A DNA stretch of 64,000 bases from an uncultured Porphyromonadaceae bacterium (GCA_947175295.1 CAMWMK010000001.1:44667-108666), one strand, 5' to 3'. Positions 38,697-48,163 are shown, counted from the first letter of the stretch. Notes: generated by a model not told the origin, from the sequence alone. Numbers and translations: made by a program.

Positions 38697-39794
38697 TCAT
38701 ATGTTGTTGGGCATATTCTGCGTTTTGCCTTTTTTCTTTTTTGTGACGGCGATATATATCATCGAGTAGATGCCTAAGAGTATCGTCATGAAGGTCTGCG
38801 TGCTCCAGGCCACTATGGAGAATGCCGCGGCGTCCGTGTGCCCCACTCCGTAGAGCATCAGCGCATACATCACGGCGATGTTCCAGGGTCCCAGTCCTCC
38901 GTTGCTCGGTATCGCCATGCTGAACGATCCGAATACGAACGCCACCAATCCCGGCAGAAGCCCCCAGGCATAGCCCGGATGGCTGATCAGTTCGCGGGTG
39001 AAGGGAAACGCGAAGAAGACGAGGTAGATCTTCAGGAAGTAGCAAACCCAGATGGCTATCGTAAGCCATAGGTAGGTCCAGCGTCCCTCCATGGTGAAGA
39101 TCACCTTGAAGCCCTGCCACATCCTTCCTACGCTCGTATTCACCCCTTTGAAGAATTTCCGGTCCCTGTATCTGATGTCGAGGATGATGAATGCGGCCGC
39201 GGCGCCCGCGATGGCCGCCCAAAGCTCCCATTTGGATGCGATTTCTTCTACGGCCCTTCCGAACTGATACTTGTCGAAGAAGCGTGTAAGTGCCGGGTCC
39301 GCTACTATGAGGGCGAGCGCCGTCAGCAGGATTATCATCACGAAGTCGGAGCTCCTGTCGGCGAGGTCTGTGCCGATCACTGTGGAGAGTTTGGCGTTTT
39401 CCCGCCGTGTGACGTAGACGCATCGCCAGGCTTCTCCAAGATATGGCACGAGGAGGTTGATGGCGTAGGCTGAGAAAATGGATACGCTTTCCGCCGCCAC
39501 GCTCATCCGGGGTATTCCCGCCGCACGCAGCTGATAGCCCCATCTGATGCCTCTGATGGAGTAGGAGAGCATGGTGAGCACCATCACCGGCAGCAGCCAC
39601 CACCAGTCGCAGTCGTGCGATGTGATGGCCCACACCTTGTGGAAGTCTACCTTATGGGCCATCCATATGATCATGGCCGCCGATATCCCTATCGGCAATA
39701 CTGTCTTGAGGATCTTCTCTATTATGTCTTTCATCTTGCTTCCCGGTGCCGACGCGTTCCGGGGAGCAGGTTGCTTGGTATTGTCTTGATTCAT
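38697..39794 (-). CDS. UPF0104 / lysylphosphatidylglycerol synthase TM-type flippase-like membrane protein
   Basis: Multi-TM; KVDFHKVWAITSHDCDWWWLLPVMVLTMLSYSIRGIRWGYQL...NLLVPYLGEAWRCVYVTRRENAKLSTVIGTDLADRSSDF...PSNGGLGPWNIAVMYALMLYG. Confidence 0.85.
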   Translation of the reverse strand: MNQDNTKQPAPRNASAPGSKMKDIIEKILKTVLPIGISAAMIIWMAHKVDFHKVWAITSHDCDWWWLLPVMVLTMLSYSIRGIRWGYQLRAAGIPRMSVAAESVSIFSAYAINLLVPYLGEAWRCVYVTRRENAKLSTVIGTDLADRSSDFVMIILLTALALIVADPALTRFFDKYQFGRAVEEIASKWELWAAIAGAAAAFIILDIRYRDRKFFKGVNTSVGRMWQGFKVIFTMEGRWTYLWLTIAIWVCYFLKIYLVFFAFPFTRELISHPGYAWGLLPGLVAFVFGSFSMAIPSNGGLGPWNIAVMYALMLYGVGHTDAAAFSIVAWSTQTFMTILLGIYSMIYIAVTKKKKGKTQNMPNNI

Positions 39795-39870
39795 GGTATA
39801 TGGGGTTTATTGTTAAAACCCCTCAACTCGGCCGCGGGTTTAAAAAAATCAGGATGTCGGGCCGTGAAGG

Positions 39871-40641
39871 TCAGATGTCGTAGAAGCGGTCCATGAGGTC
39901 GCGCCGGTAGGTCTTCGAGATCTTTATCTCGGAGATGTTGTCGAGCGGAGGGAGGAGGATGCAGTCGTTGCCGTTGATGATGCCTACATATCTGACGTTG
40001 ACGATAAACTGCTTGTGGGTGCGCACGAAGTCGGGTCCGTAGCCAAGTATGGTCTCTGCCGTGGTCTGGCGCTTGAGGATGATACGTTTGAGGTTGTAGA
40101 AGACGCATTCCCATATCTTGCGGTCAGACATGTAGCGGAAATAGACGATGTCCGCGGGGTTGACTATCACTTTCGAGTTGGTGACCGAAGTGATGGATAG
40201 GAGTTTGGGTGCCCCTCCGTGGGCTCCGGTGTAGGAGGAGATGGTCTGCGTCGGGGGTGAGGGATTGCGCAGTGGGCTGTCGAGGTTGTGCATCCGGTTG
40301 ATGATGACGTCGAGCTCCGAGGGGTCGAAGGGCTTGAGCAGGAAGTCGAATACCCTGAGCGATAGAGCGTCGTGGATATAGCGCTGATAGCATGTGTGGA
40401 ATACCACCTTGGTGTGTGCCGGCAGAGGAGTCTCCTCATACCAGGCCAGGCCGCTGCCGTCGGGAAACTTCATGTCGAGGAATATCAGGTCCGGCTGATG
40501 GGCCGCAATGATGCTTTCTCCGTCCTTGAGCGTTTCTGATGTGGCGCAGAGCTCTATGTCGTCGCGCCGCGAGAGTTCTTCGGCAAGCAGTCGGATGCTC
40601 GGAAGATCGTCGTCGATGATTACAGCTTTCAGTTTTGTCAT
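39871..40641 (-). CDS. LytTR-family response regulator
   Basis: KAVIIDDDLPSIRLL...PDLIFLDMKFPDGSG receiver; C-terminal LytTR domain (ADIVYFRYMSDRKIWEC...FVRTHKQFIVNVRYV). Confidence 0.93.
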   Translation of the reverse strand: MTKLKAVIIDDDLPSIRLLAEELSRRDDIELCATSETLKDGESIIAAHQPDLIFLDMKFPDGSGLAWYEETPLPAHTKVVFHTCYQRYIHDALSLRVFDFLLKPFDPSELDVIINRMHNLDSPLRNPSPPTQTISSYTGAHGGAPKLLSITSVTNSKVIVNPADIVYFRYMSDRKIWECVFYNLKRIILKRQTTAETILGYGPDFVRTHKQFIVNVRYVGIINGNDCILLPPLDNISEIKISKTYRRDLMDRFYDI

Positions 40642-40649
40642 TTCGGTGT

Positions 40650-40682
40650 GTTTGTTAGGGTTTTAGGTTTGTTAGGGTTTTA
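40650..40682. repeat. Tandem 17-bp repeat between RR and HK genes
   Basis: GTTTGTTAGGGTTTTAG GTTTGTTAGGGTTTTA. Confidence 0.85.
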
Positions 40683-40703
40683 TGTTTTTCATCTCGGTAG
40701 GTG

Positions 40704-42719
40704 TTATGGTTTTAGGTTGTCGGGCAGCGTAATAGTGGCGTTGCATCCCTTTGTTCCGTTGTGTTCAGCGTTGGTGTCTATGTTGAAGTGTGTTTGTTCG
40801 CGGTTGTGCTCGTTGATCAGCCTGATGGTCTCAAGGAGCACCCTTAGTCCGGTGCCACCTTTCTCGGCTCCCGAAGGCGAAGGACCGCAGTTGTTGAAGA
40901 CGCTTACGGCGATGCGGCCGTCTGCCGTGCGCTTCACACTGATGCGGAGCACCCGCTCTGTTTCCGGCGCCAGCGTGGGGAAGCCGTGCTTGAAGGCGTT
41001 TTCCACAAGTATCTGCAGGGTCATCGACGGGAAGAGGAAGCCGGGCGTGATGTCGGGCTCCATGCTGTAGTCGTAAAGCAGCGGGTCGCGTCCGTTGTCG
41101 CTGATCACCCGTATGTAGTCGTCGGTGAATTTCAGCTCCTCCTCGAATGGAATGAGTATTTCCGAGGCCACTATCTGCTGCTTCCTGATGAGGTCTACGA
41201 GCGAATTGAGGTTGGAGGGCTGGCCGTGCTTTGCGTTGTGCAGCTCATGGTTGAGCGCGTTGTAGATGAAGTGGGGCGTGACGCGGTTGCGCAGGTTCTC
41301 CTGGCGTAGCGATATGATTTTGTTCATCATGCGCTCCTCACGCTTGCGTACGTTGACGCGCCTCACTACGAAGAAGAGTATCAGCCCTACGATTACTGTG
41401 AGGGAGATGGCGATGCCGGCCGTCAGTTTGTAGATGTGGGCCTGCTGTCGCGTGTTGCCCGCCTCGAGGTTGAGGATGCGGTGGTCGCGCTGATACATGG
41501 CGTTGAGCGCCGATATCTGCTGGGTGAGGTGGTAGGAGCGCAGGGAGTCGTTGAGGTGGTCGTGGCGCGTCCGGGTGGCATATGCCTGGCGGTAGTTGCC
41601 GATGTTGGCGTAGAGGTCTTCCAGTGCCTTCATCCTCGCGAGGTGCTGCTCGAGGCGCAGGGTGTCGGCCTCAGGATACCTTTTCGCCATTTCAAGCCCC
41701 TTTTCATAGGCCCCCAAGGCTGTGGCGGCACGCATCTGGAGGGTCTGGATATAGGAAATCACCATGGGGTTGGGCTGTTCGTCGGTGAAGTAGCCTACGG
41801 CCTCCTTCAGCATCCTTTCCGCCTCTCGGGGCTTGCCGTTGCGGATATAGGTGTCGGCGAGGTTTACGCTGTTAAACATCCTCTCCCATTCCGTTCCTGG
41901 TAGTGAGTCGAGCATTTCCTGAATGCGGGTGAAGGTCTTCTCGGCTTCAGTATATTCTTTCATGTAGTAGAGGTGGTTGCCATAGCCCGACAGGGTGTTG
42001 AACTTGTCGAAGTAATTCATCGTGGGAAGGATCTCCAGTGATTTCTCCCACCATTTCGCACTGTTGTCATAGTCGTGCATGTCGGTGAAGACAGAGGCTA
42101 TTCCGTTGTAGAGCGGAATGTAGTGCACTGGTTCGAGGCCGAGGGAGTCGGTGATGGATATGGCGCGGTGGTAGTAGAGGGCCGCGCTGTCGAGCGAGGC
42201 TCCCATCCTCAGGGCGTTGGCGTAGTTGCCGTAGGCCATGGGCAGGTCGGTCCTGATTCCCGAGAGCTCTACGTTGTCTACCGACTTGCGGAGATAGTAG
42301 ATCGAGGAGTCGGCGTTGAAGAAATACTGGTCGAAATAGGCCCCGTGGGTCTGATATGCCTTGGCGAGGATGCGGGCCCGCGCAGGAGTGGGAGCCTGGC
42401 GTTCGAGCCAGTGTATGGCGGTGTCGGACGAAGCCAGCACGAGAGCCGGCTTTCCCTGATAGTATGCGTTGACTCCTTGCTGCACTATGGCTTCGATCCA
42501 GAGTGTAGAGTCCCCTTTTGAGAGGGCGTCGCTCTTGAGCAGGTCGGTCATGCGTATGGCCTGGGCCACATTGCCTGCACGCAGGGTGTCGTTGATGTCT
42601 GCTACTTCAGAGGGCATCCCATTGCTCTGCCCCGGGCGGCCGCATGAGAGCGACAGTGCCAGCAGCATGGTCATAGTCAGAATAAGTGTCAGCTGTGAAG
42701 GGTTCGCGGTTGACTTCAT
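40704..42719 (-). CDS. LytS-type sensor histidine kinase with periplasmic TPR region
   Basis: TPR-like N-terminal half, one TM (IAISLTVIVGLILFFVV), LRQENLRNRVTPHFIYNALNHEL H-box, HATPase region ILVENAFKHGF. Confidence 0.92.
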   Translation of the reverse strand: MKSTANPSQLTLILTMTMLLALSLSCGRPGQSNGMPSEVADINDTLRAGNVAQAIRMTDLLKSDALSKGDSTLWIEAIVQQGVNAYYQGKPALVLASSDTAIHWLERQAPTPARARILAKAYQTHGAYFDQYFFNADSSIYYLRKSVDNVELSGIRTDLPMAYGNYANALRMGASLDSAALYYHRAISITDSLGLEPVHYIPLYNGIASVFTDMHDYDNSAKWWEKSLEILPTMNYFDKFNTLSGYGNHLYYMKEYTEAEKTFTRIQEMLDSLPGTEWERMFNSVNLADTYIRNGKPREAERMLKEAVGYFTDEQPNPMVISYIQTLQMRAATALGAYEKGLEMAKRYPEADTLRLEQHLARMKALEDLYANIGNYRQAYATRTRHDHLNDSLRSYHLTQQISALNAMYQRDHRILNLEAGNTRQQAHIYKLTAGIAISLTVIVGLILFFVVRRVNVRKREERMMNKIISLRQENLRNRVTPHFIYNALNHELHNAKHGQPSNLNSLVDLIRKQQIVASEILIPFEEELKFTDDYIRVISDNGRDPLLYDYSMEPDITPGFLFPSMTLQILVENAFKHGFPTLAPETERVLRISVKRTADGRIAVSVFNNCGPSPSGAEKGGTGLRVLLETIRLINEHNREQTHFNIDTNAEHNGTKGCNATITLPDNLKP

Positions 42720-42922
42720 GGTATCCTCATCTATGGTTTTTACTGTCTAATATTCCTGATATTTTGTTTTGACGTTGCAAATATAATCATTTTTTAGATA
42801 ACTTAATAATCCTTTACCCTTTAAATTCTAATCCGCGAAAAGTTTTTCAGCAGGTCAGATGCCTTTTTTGTCTACTTGGTATTGTAAATCGGCCTTTTGG
42901 TGGGAAAATGACTTTTCCGCGG

Positions 42923-42953
42923 TTTGCCATGTGGAAATTATTTTATACTTTTG
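42923..42953 (+). promoter_or_regulatory. Consensus-like Bacteroidales promoter TTTG-N19-TACTTTTG with no conventional gene downstream on this strand
   Basis: TTTG 42923-42926, TACTTTTG 42946-42953; 19-bp spacing. Confidence 0.6.
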
Positions 42954-42957
42954 CATT

Positions 42958-43161
42958 ATGAAGATGACAAGGCACGCTTTTGGATTCTCTCGTATATTTG
43001 TTTCAACCACATAGATATATGCTTACTTACTCTTTTGACTTGCATCATTGAAGGAACGCATTCCTACGTCGGAATGCGTTCCTTCTCTTTCTTTCCCCGG
43101 AGCCGGCACTATAAAAAAAGAAGACCGAAAAGGCAATGCCCCTCCGGCCTTCTTTTTTTTA
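42958..43161 (+). ncRNA. Candidate small RNA or small-ORF transcript between an orphan promoter and terminator hairpins
   Basis: Consensus-like promoter directly upstream; perfect 15-bp hairpin 43050-43085 (GAAGGAACGCATTCC-tacgtc-GGAATGCGTTCCTTC) then T/C-rich tract; second terminator at 43113-43161; only a 17-codon ORF at 42958. Confidence 0.35.
43113..43161. terminator. Bidirectional terminator-like structure downstream of the CE8 gene
   Basis: AAAAAAAGAAGaCCG ... CGGcCTTCTTTTTTTT. Confidence 0.65.
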
Positions 43162-43230
43162 TTTAAGTGGTTGATCAAATTAAATGTTTAGTATCATCAG
43201 AATATTTTCTGCTGAAATTCAGCGACAAAT

Positions 43231-43303
43231 AATTATGCATTATGACTTGCTTTAGCTTTAGCGTAGCTAATTGTGCATTATGCATTATGAATTATGCATT
43301 ATT
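43231..43303. repeat. AT-rich near-palindromic ATTATGCATTATG repeats
   Basis: aattatgcattatgacttgctttagctttagcgtagctaattgtgcattatgcattatgaattatgcatta. Confidence 0.75.
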
Positions 43304-43309
43304 TAAGCA

Positions 43310-46078
43310 CTACTTAACTGCTTTCGTAGATGTCCTACTCCCGTTGTCAAGAGTCTTGACCTCGATCACTACTCCTTTATAGCAGTCGCTTACTTCAGTC
43401 CCGTTGAGGTCGTAGCGCCTGGTGGCTGTCGCCGATTCCTCTGTCTCCCTGATGCCGGTGGTAGTCACTTCCACTTCCGGACCGAAACCGCCACGCGCGT
43501 TGGCCTTGCGCACCTTGATGCCATTGCCTTCAGGAAGTTCTCCGGCTAAGATCTTGCCGTCTACTAAATATACGTTCCCTTCGGTCTCTTCATTGAGTGA
43601 GTATTCAGCCTGTGCGGCGATTGTCTCGGGATCCCAATCGGGGAACACCTTGCTGATGGCATATTCCTCAGCCTCAACGTCGGAGAGGATGGTCTCATAG
43701 GTCTTGTCGCCTGAAGAGTGGGTGAAGGTCAGCTTGTTGGATGCAGGGGAGATGCGGTTGCCGTTGGCGTCCATCGTATTGTATTCCACAAACTTGTCAG
43801 CCGCGCAGTTCATGCCCGTAGTATTGAAGCGCAATGACGCTAACTTCGAAGGCTGGTTGATGGTGGTGTTGAGCCATGCGAGGCCAGAGTAAGTGCCCCA
43901 CGAGCGTCCGAAGTTAAACTGGCTGCAAAGCGTTTCTATGGTACATCCGTTCATCACGTAGCCATACTTCTTGGCGCCGTTCGGAGCGGCGATGGTTGCG
44001 TTCTTCTGAGCTTCGTTTACGAATTTCACGCGGTTGAAATATACGTCGCCGCCGCCGCATACATAGTCTACCACACCGTGGATCTCGCCGTCTTCAAAGT
44101 AGAAGTAGGCTGAGCCGTTGTTGCTGTAGTAGGTGTCCTGATGCGATTCGAGGCTTACGTTCTTGCAGATCGTGTTCTTGCCCTTGTCCTGGAGTGCTAC
44201 TGCGCGTCCGGCTGCCGCTTTGCCGTCGAAGGGCATGGCGTTGCGGAGTGTGAGGTCCTGCAGGTAGAGGTTCTCGGAGCGGTTGAGCAGCGTGGCGGTC
44301 ACTCCGATGCCCTCGGCGTCGAGCGGCGGATAGTTGAGGATTACCGTGCCGCTCATCGACTCGCCTATTATGGAGATGTTCTTTCCGTTGATGGCGGTCA
44401 GTGTGGTCGTGCCGAGGTCGTAGGTTCCGTTGGGAAGGAATATCCTTGCGCCCTCCTGCGTGGCGGCTGCCTTCAGGGCGAGGAGGAAGCTCGATACGTC
44501 GCCTGCGGGAATCTCATAATATCCGGCCGCTTCGTTGTAGGCTACGAATTCCACTACGTTGGAGACTGTCACGTTGTGGGTGTATGATCCGTCGGGGAAA
44601 GTGATGGTGAGCCAGCCTGCCGGGCCGTCATACTGGAATGTCTGCTCCGCGCCGTCGCTTTCACCCTTCACTGGGAATTCGGCCACAGCATTGCCCGCTT
44701 CGTTTGTCACTGTCGCGGTGGATTCTCCTGAGTAGAGGCAGCAGCCCACGCTGACATAGCATTTGCCCGCCACCTTGATCCTGATGGCACCCTCGCGGTC
44801 GATGAGCCAGCCGTGGGTGTTGTAGTATTTACCGTCGATTTCGATGGCCTCATGGTCTTCCGCATAGAAGTAGGGCTTGGTGAGGTCGTAGACGTAGCGT
44901 GAAGTGGCGGTCGGCTCTTCGATTGGAGTTGCACGCGCGAAGAGCTCGAGGTCGGTCTGCACTGAAGTGCCTTCGGCTACTTTCTCGGCAGTTGACTTGG
45001 CAGACTCAAACCATCCGCGGAAGGCCTCTCCCGGTGCGACCGTCACGTCATCGGCTCCGTATTTATAGGTGAGGGCTGTGCCTCCCGCTATCGATTCCTC
45101 CCCGATGAGGGAGCCGTCGGTGTTGTAGTAGGAGACTGTCACGTCAGGGATGAAGTCGCAGGCCTCCACTGCGAGAGAAGGGCAGTAGGAAGGAGTGGTG
45201 ATGGTCAGCACGGCATCGTCGTTGCTGTTGTAGACCCATGATGTGGTGCCGTCGCAGTTGCCGCCGCAGGGCAGCGTGGCGAGTACTGTCTCGCCGTTCT
45301 TGATCGTGGCGCCGTGGCCGTTGTAGGTGCAGTTGCCGAAAGTGATCTTTACCGCACCGTCTACCGGCACCGTAACTGTCGATGAGTTGTAGCCGTGCTG
45401 AGAGTCATGGAATGTACCCTTTACCGTCACTCCTTCAGGCAGTATGCCGTCAGCCGGCTTCACCACTGTATAGGGATCGCTGGTGAAATCAATCTGGAAG
45501 TCTGTGAAATGGCGCTCTTTTGCGATATAGGGGTTCACCGTGATGCCGTAGAGGCGGAAACCCTTGCCGCAGCTCATGTTCAGCACAACGTCGCCGTCGC
45601 CCTTGACGCGTGCCGATACTTTTGACTCGTCACACTGCTTGCTGATGTTGGAGGGCACCGTAAGTTCTTTCGTAAGGTTGTCGGAAGTTACGGTAGCGTC
45701 GCCTCCCGCTCCGGAGAAGTCGAGGATGATCTCGTCGTTGATTCCGCAGTCAGGGATGCGTACTGTCATGGAGCCGTTCTGGAAGCAGTAATTGGCTGTG
45801 ATGCCGTAGACGGCTCCTTTAGCCACTGTGAAGTAGACTCCATCGAGGCCAGAAAGCGCGCCCCCGTTGTTAGCGGGAAGTTCCTGGTTGTCGAGGGCTT
45901 TGGTCAGTGAATAGCGGCCCTTACTGCTTGCGGTCCAATAGTCGCAGTCTGCCACTTGGTCGGCGTGGTCGCCACCTTTGGTGAAATCCCATGTGCGGAT
46001 ATCGGTCACATGGTCGGCCCATACTGAAGAGCTTAAGAAAAGCATCATCAGCAGGAGCATGCTGGAAATTTTTCTCAT
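43310..46078 (-). CDS. CE8 pectinesterase-like protein with N-terminal beta-sandwich modules and C-terminal sorting-like tail
   Basis: IFLPNGTYDLGTTTLTAINGKNISIIGESMSGTVILN...GRAVALQDKGKNTICKNVSLESHQDTYYSNNGSAYFYFEDGEIHGVVDYVCGGGDVYFNRVKFV; tail YDLNGTEVSDCYKGVVIEV... Confidence 0.87.
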   Translation of the reverse strand: MRKISSMLLLMMLFLSSSVWADHVTDIRTWDFTKGGDHADQVADCDYWTASSKGRYSLTKALDNQELPANNGGALSGLDGVYFTVAKGAVYGITANYCFQNGSMTVRIPDCGINDEIILDFSGAGGDATVTSDNLTKELTVPSNISKQCDESKVSARVKGDGDVVLNMSCGKGFRLYGITVNPYIAKERHFTDFQIDFTSDPYTVVKPADGILPEGVTVKGTFHDSQHGYNSSTVTVPVDGAVKITFGNCTYNGHGATIKNGETVLATLPCGGNCDGTTSWVYNSNDDAVLTITTPSYCPSLAVEACDFIPDVTVSYYNTDGSLIGEESIAGGTALTYKYGADDVTVAPGEAFRGWFESAKSTAEKVAEGTSVQTDLELFARATPIEEPTATSRYVYDLTKPYFYAEDHEAIEIDGKYYNTHGWLIDREGAIRIKVAGKCYVSVGCCLYSGESTATVTNEAGNAVAEFPVKGESDGAEQTFQYDGPAGWLTITFPDGSYTHNVTVSNVVEFVAYNEAAGYYEIPAGDVSSFLLALKAAATQEGARIFLPNGTYDLGTTTLTAINGKNISIIGESMSGTVILNYPPLDAEGIGVTATLLNRSENLYLQDLTLRNAMPFDGKAAAGRAVALQDKGKNTICKNVSLESHQDTYYSNNGSAYFYFEDGEIHGVVDYVCGGGDVYFNRVKFVNEAQKNATIAAPNGAKKYGYVMNGCTIETLCSQFNFGRSWGTYSGLAWLNTTINQPSKLASLRFNTTGMNCAADKFVEYNTMDANGNRISPASNKLTFTHSSGDKTYETILSDVEAEEYAISKVFPDWDPETIAAQAEYSLNEETEGNVYLVDGKILAGELPEGNGIKVRKANARGGFGPEVEVTTTGIRETEESATATRRYDLNGTEVSDCYKGVVIEVKTLDNGSRTSTKAVK

Positions 46079-46283
46079 GTTTCGGTTAGATATAATGGTT
46101 AACGATTTACTGTTCGTAATTCAGATGTCAAGGTCAGGAAAGCCTTCATAGGCTCCCAGCCACCCCTTCCACTCGCAAAATTACAAAAAAATTCCCATCC
46201 CCACAATAACAGCTAAGTAATAAAGGTCGCCCCCGCCCATCCCCGCGCGTCTAAGTGAATGGGAGGGCGCTTTTCAACCGCCC

Positions 46284-46334
46284 CGTGCCGTCCTTCCCCA
46301 TACCGCGCAGCCGATACTGCGCAGCCAATACTTT
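46284..46334. repeat. Flanking repeat, left outer copy (CGTGCCGTCC..CCCCATACCGCGCAGCCGATACTGCGCAGCCAATACTTT)
   Basis: Contains CCCCATACCGCGCAGCCGA, identical over 19 bp to 48138-48156. Confidence 0.85.
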
Positions 46335-46380
46335 CGAAACCATCAGTTCCGAAACCGTCAGTTCCGAAACGGTGGTTTCG
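46335..46380. repeat. 15-bp tandem CGAAACC(A/G)TCAGTTC units ending in a CGAAAC..GTTTCG palindrome
   Basis: cgaaaccatcagttc cgaaaccgtcagttc cgaaacggtggtttcg. Confidence 0.8.
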
Positions 46381-46451
46381 CAACTGCAAATATAATATCT
46401 TTTTTCCGAATCTCCAAATTTATTCCCACCGCCAAATTCATTCCCGCACGT

Positions 46452-46522
46452 GTGCCGTCCCAATACCGCGAAGCCCATACTGCGCCAGCCGATACTGCGC
46501 CAGCCGATACTTAATACTTCCC
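46452..46522. repeat. Flanking repeat, left inner copy with (C/G)ATACTGCGCCAGCC x2 then GATACTTAATACTTCCC
   Basis: 46476-46505 tandem 15-mers; 46492-46522 similar to 48142-48173. Confidence 0.85.
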
Positions 46523-46541
46523 TCTGAGTATCATATTTTTT

Positions 46542-46571
46542 TTTGAGTATGATTATTTTTTATTATATTTG
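46542..46571 (+). promoter_or_regulatory. Putative promoter of the AAA-ATPase gene (TTTG-N18-TATATTTG)
   Basis: TTTG 46542-46545; TATATTTG 46564-46571; ATG at 46589. Confidence 0.55.
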
Positions 46572-46588
46572 CGGAAAAGTTTTGAATC

Positions 46589-48163
46589 ATGAATGAACTG
46601 AGATACCCCATTGGAATGCAGACCTTCTCGAAGATAATAGAGGAGGGTTACGTCTATATCGATAAGACCGCATACATAAAACCACTCCTCAGTCAGGGGC
46701 ATTTCATTTTCCTGAGCCGTCCGCGTCGCTTCGGCAAGAGCCTGCTGCTCTCCACGCTTGAGGCCTACTTCGAAGGAAGGCGCGAGCTTTTCAAGGGACT
46801 CGCCGCCGATTCCATGGATCTGGACTGGACACCCTCCCCGGTGCTCCGTTTTGACCTGAACGCAGAAAACTTCTCCCTTGAAAACGGACTCGTCAGTCTC
46901 CTCAACCGCCTACTGGGCGAATATGAAAAGAAATACGGAATGACGGAAGTGGCCGACACCCTTGCCGGTAGGTTCTCGCAACTGATCAGCACTGTGGCTG
47001 AGCTTACGGGCCGGAAGGTCGTGATCCTCATCGACGAGTATGACAAGCCACTGCTGGACATCGAGGAAAACAGCGGTCTTTTCGAAAAGAACCAGCGTAT
47101 ACTGAAGGGATTCTTCGGCAACCTCAAAAGCATGGATCGTCATATCCGCTTCGCTTTCATCACCGGAGTGGCGCGCTTCAGCAAGGTGAGCATCTTCAGC
47201 GACCTCAACAACCTCGACGACATATCGATTGCGGATGGATACGCCGACATATGCGGCTTAAGCGAACGTGAGCTGATCGATAATCTCGGCCCTGGCATAA
47301 TGGCGCTCGCAGAAAAACGCGGTGAGGATTTCGAATCAACCCTGAAGGTATTGCGTGGCTACTATGACGGCTACCTCTTCGCCGACGAGGGATCGCGGCT
47401 CTATAATCCGTTCAGTCTCCTCAAGGCATTGAATGGCAAACGCATAGATCCGTACTGGTTCGAAACAGGCACCCCGACGTTCCTCGCGCGCCGTGTGCGC
47501 GCCCTCGGTATGTTCCCGCCTGACATCAACGGCCAGATGTGCACTCGGGAGGAGTTGATTGCCGTAGGTCTCAACGACCGCAATCCCATCCCTCTTATGT
47601 TTCAGACGGGCTACCTTACCATAGGGGAGTACGACAGCGACATGAATGTATACCGGATGCGCTTCCCCAACCGTGAGGTAGAGATCGGCTTCTACCGTCA
47701 GCTGTTGCCTCTTTATGCCCCCGCTGTCAGCGACCCGTTCAGTCCATTAGGCTTCATGAAATTCAAGGAGGACCTGTTCGAAGGCCGTCCGCATGATTTC
47801 ATGGAGCGGTTAGGGACGCTGCTAAAGGACCTGCCGGGAGAAGACCACCGGGAATCGACCTATCGTGCCGTCACCTACCTGATGGCCGTTCTGTGCGGCA
47901 CGCAGGCCATCGCCGAACATCACGGCTATAAGGGCCGGTCAGACATCGAGGTCCTCACCACGCGCTACATATACGTATTCGAATTCAAATACAATAAGAC
48001 AGTGGGTGAGGCCATGTCGCAGATATACGACCGTGACTATGCAGGCCGCTACGCGCTTGACGGACGGAAACTTTACCTCATCGGCGCCAACTTCAGTGAG
48101 AGTAAAGAGAATCGGGGCCTGGAATTCAGGATAATCCCCCCATACCGCGCAGCCGAAAATTAA
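46589..48163 (+). CDS. AAA-ATPase-like / PD-(D/E)XK nuclease superfamily protein (DUF1703 type)
   Basis: RYPIGMQTFSKIIEEGYVYIDKTAYIKPLLSQGHFIFLSRPRRFGKSLLLSTLEAYF Walker A; VVILIDEYDKPLLD Walker B; GRSDIEVLTTRYIYVFEFKYN nuclease-like motif. Confidence 0.92.
   Translation: MNELRYPIGMQTFSKIIEEGYVYIDKTAYIKPLLSQGHFIFLSRPRRFGKSLLLSTLEAYFEGRRELFKGLAADSMDLDWTPSPVLRFDLNAENFSLENGLVSLLNRLLGEYEKKYGMTEVADTLAGRFSQLISTVAELTGRKVVILIDEYDKPLLDIEENSGLFEKNQRILKGFFGNLKSMDRHIRFAFITGVARFSKVSIFSDLNNLDDISIADGYADICGLSERELIDNLGPGIMALAEKRGEDFESTLKVLRGYYDGYLFADEGSRLYNPFSLLKALNGKRIDPYWFETGTPTFLARRVRALGMFPPDINGQMCTREELIAVGLNDRNPIPLMFQTGYLTIGEYDSDMNVYRMRFPNREVEIGFYRQLLPLYAPAVSDPFSPLGFMKFKEDLFEGRPHDFMERLGTLLKDLPGEDHRESTYRAVTYLMAVLCGTQAIAEHHGYKGRSDIEVLTTRYIYVFEFKYNKTVGEAMSQIYDRDYAGRYALDGRKLYLIGANFSESKENRGLEFRIIPPYRAAEN

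Noticed and set aside
38647-39633. 328-aa out-of-frame ORF overlapping the UPF0104 membrane protein
   Set aside because: Low-complexity Arg/His-rich shadow frame; the 38697-39794 frame has coherent TM segments
42924-43166. 80-aa ORF in the HK-CE8 gap
   Set aside because: Starts within the predicted promoter and reads through the hairpin and poly-T terminator; not a credible CDS
46251-46478. 75-aa ORF with TVSELTVSELMVSK repeat
   Set aside because: Direct translation of the DNA repeats upstream of the AAA-ATPase gene; no start context or homology cue
46335-46522. Possible CRISPR array near the AAA-ATPase gene
   Set aside because: Units are directly abutting 15-mers without unique spacers and no cas genes are present
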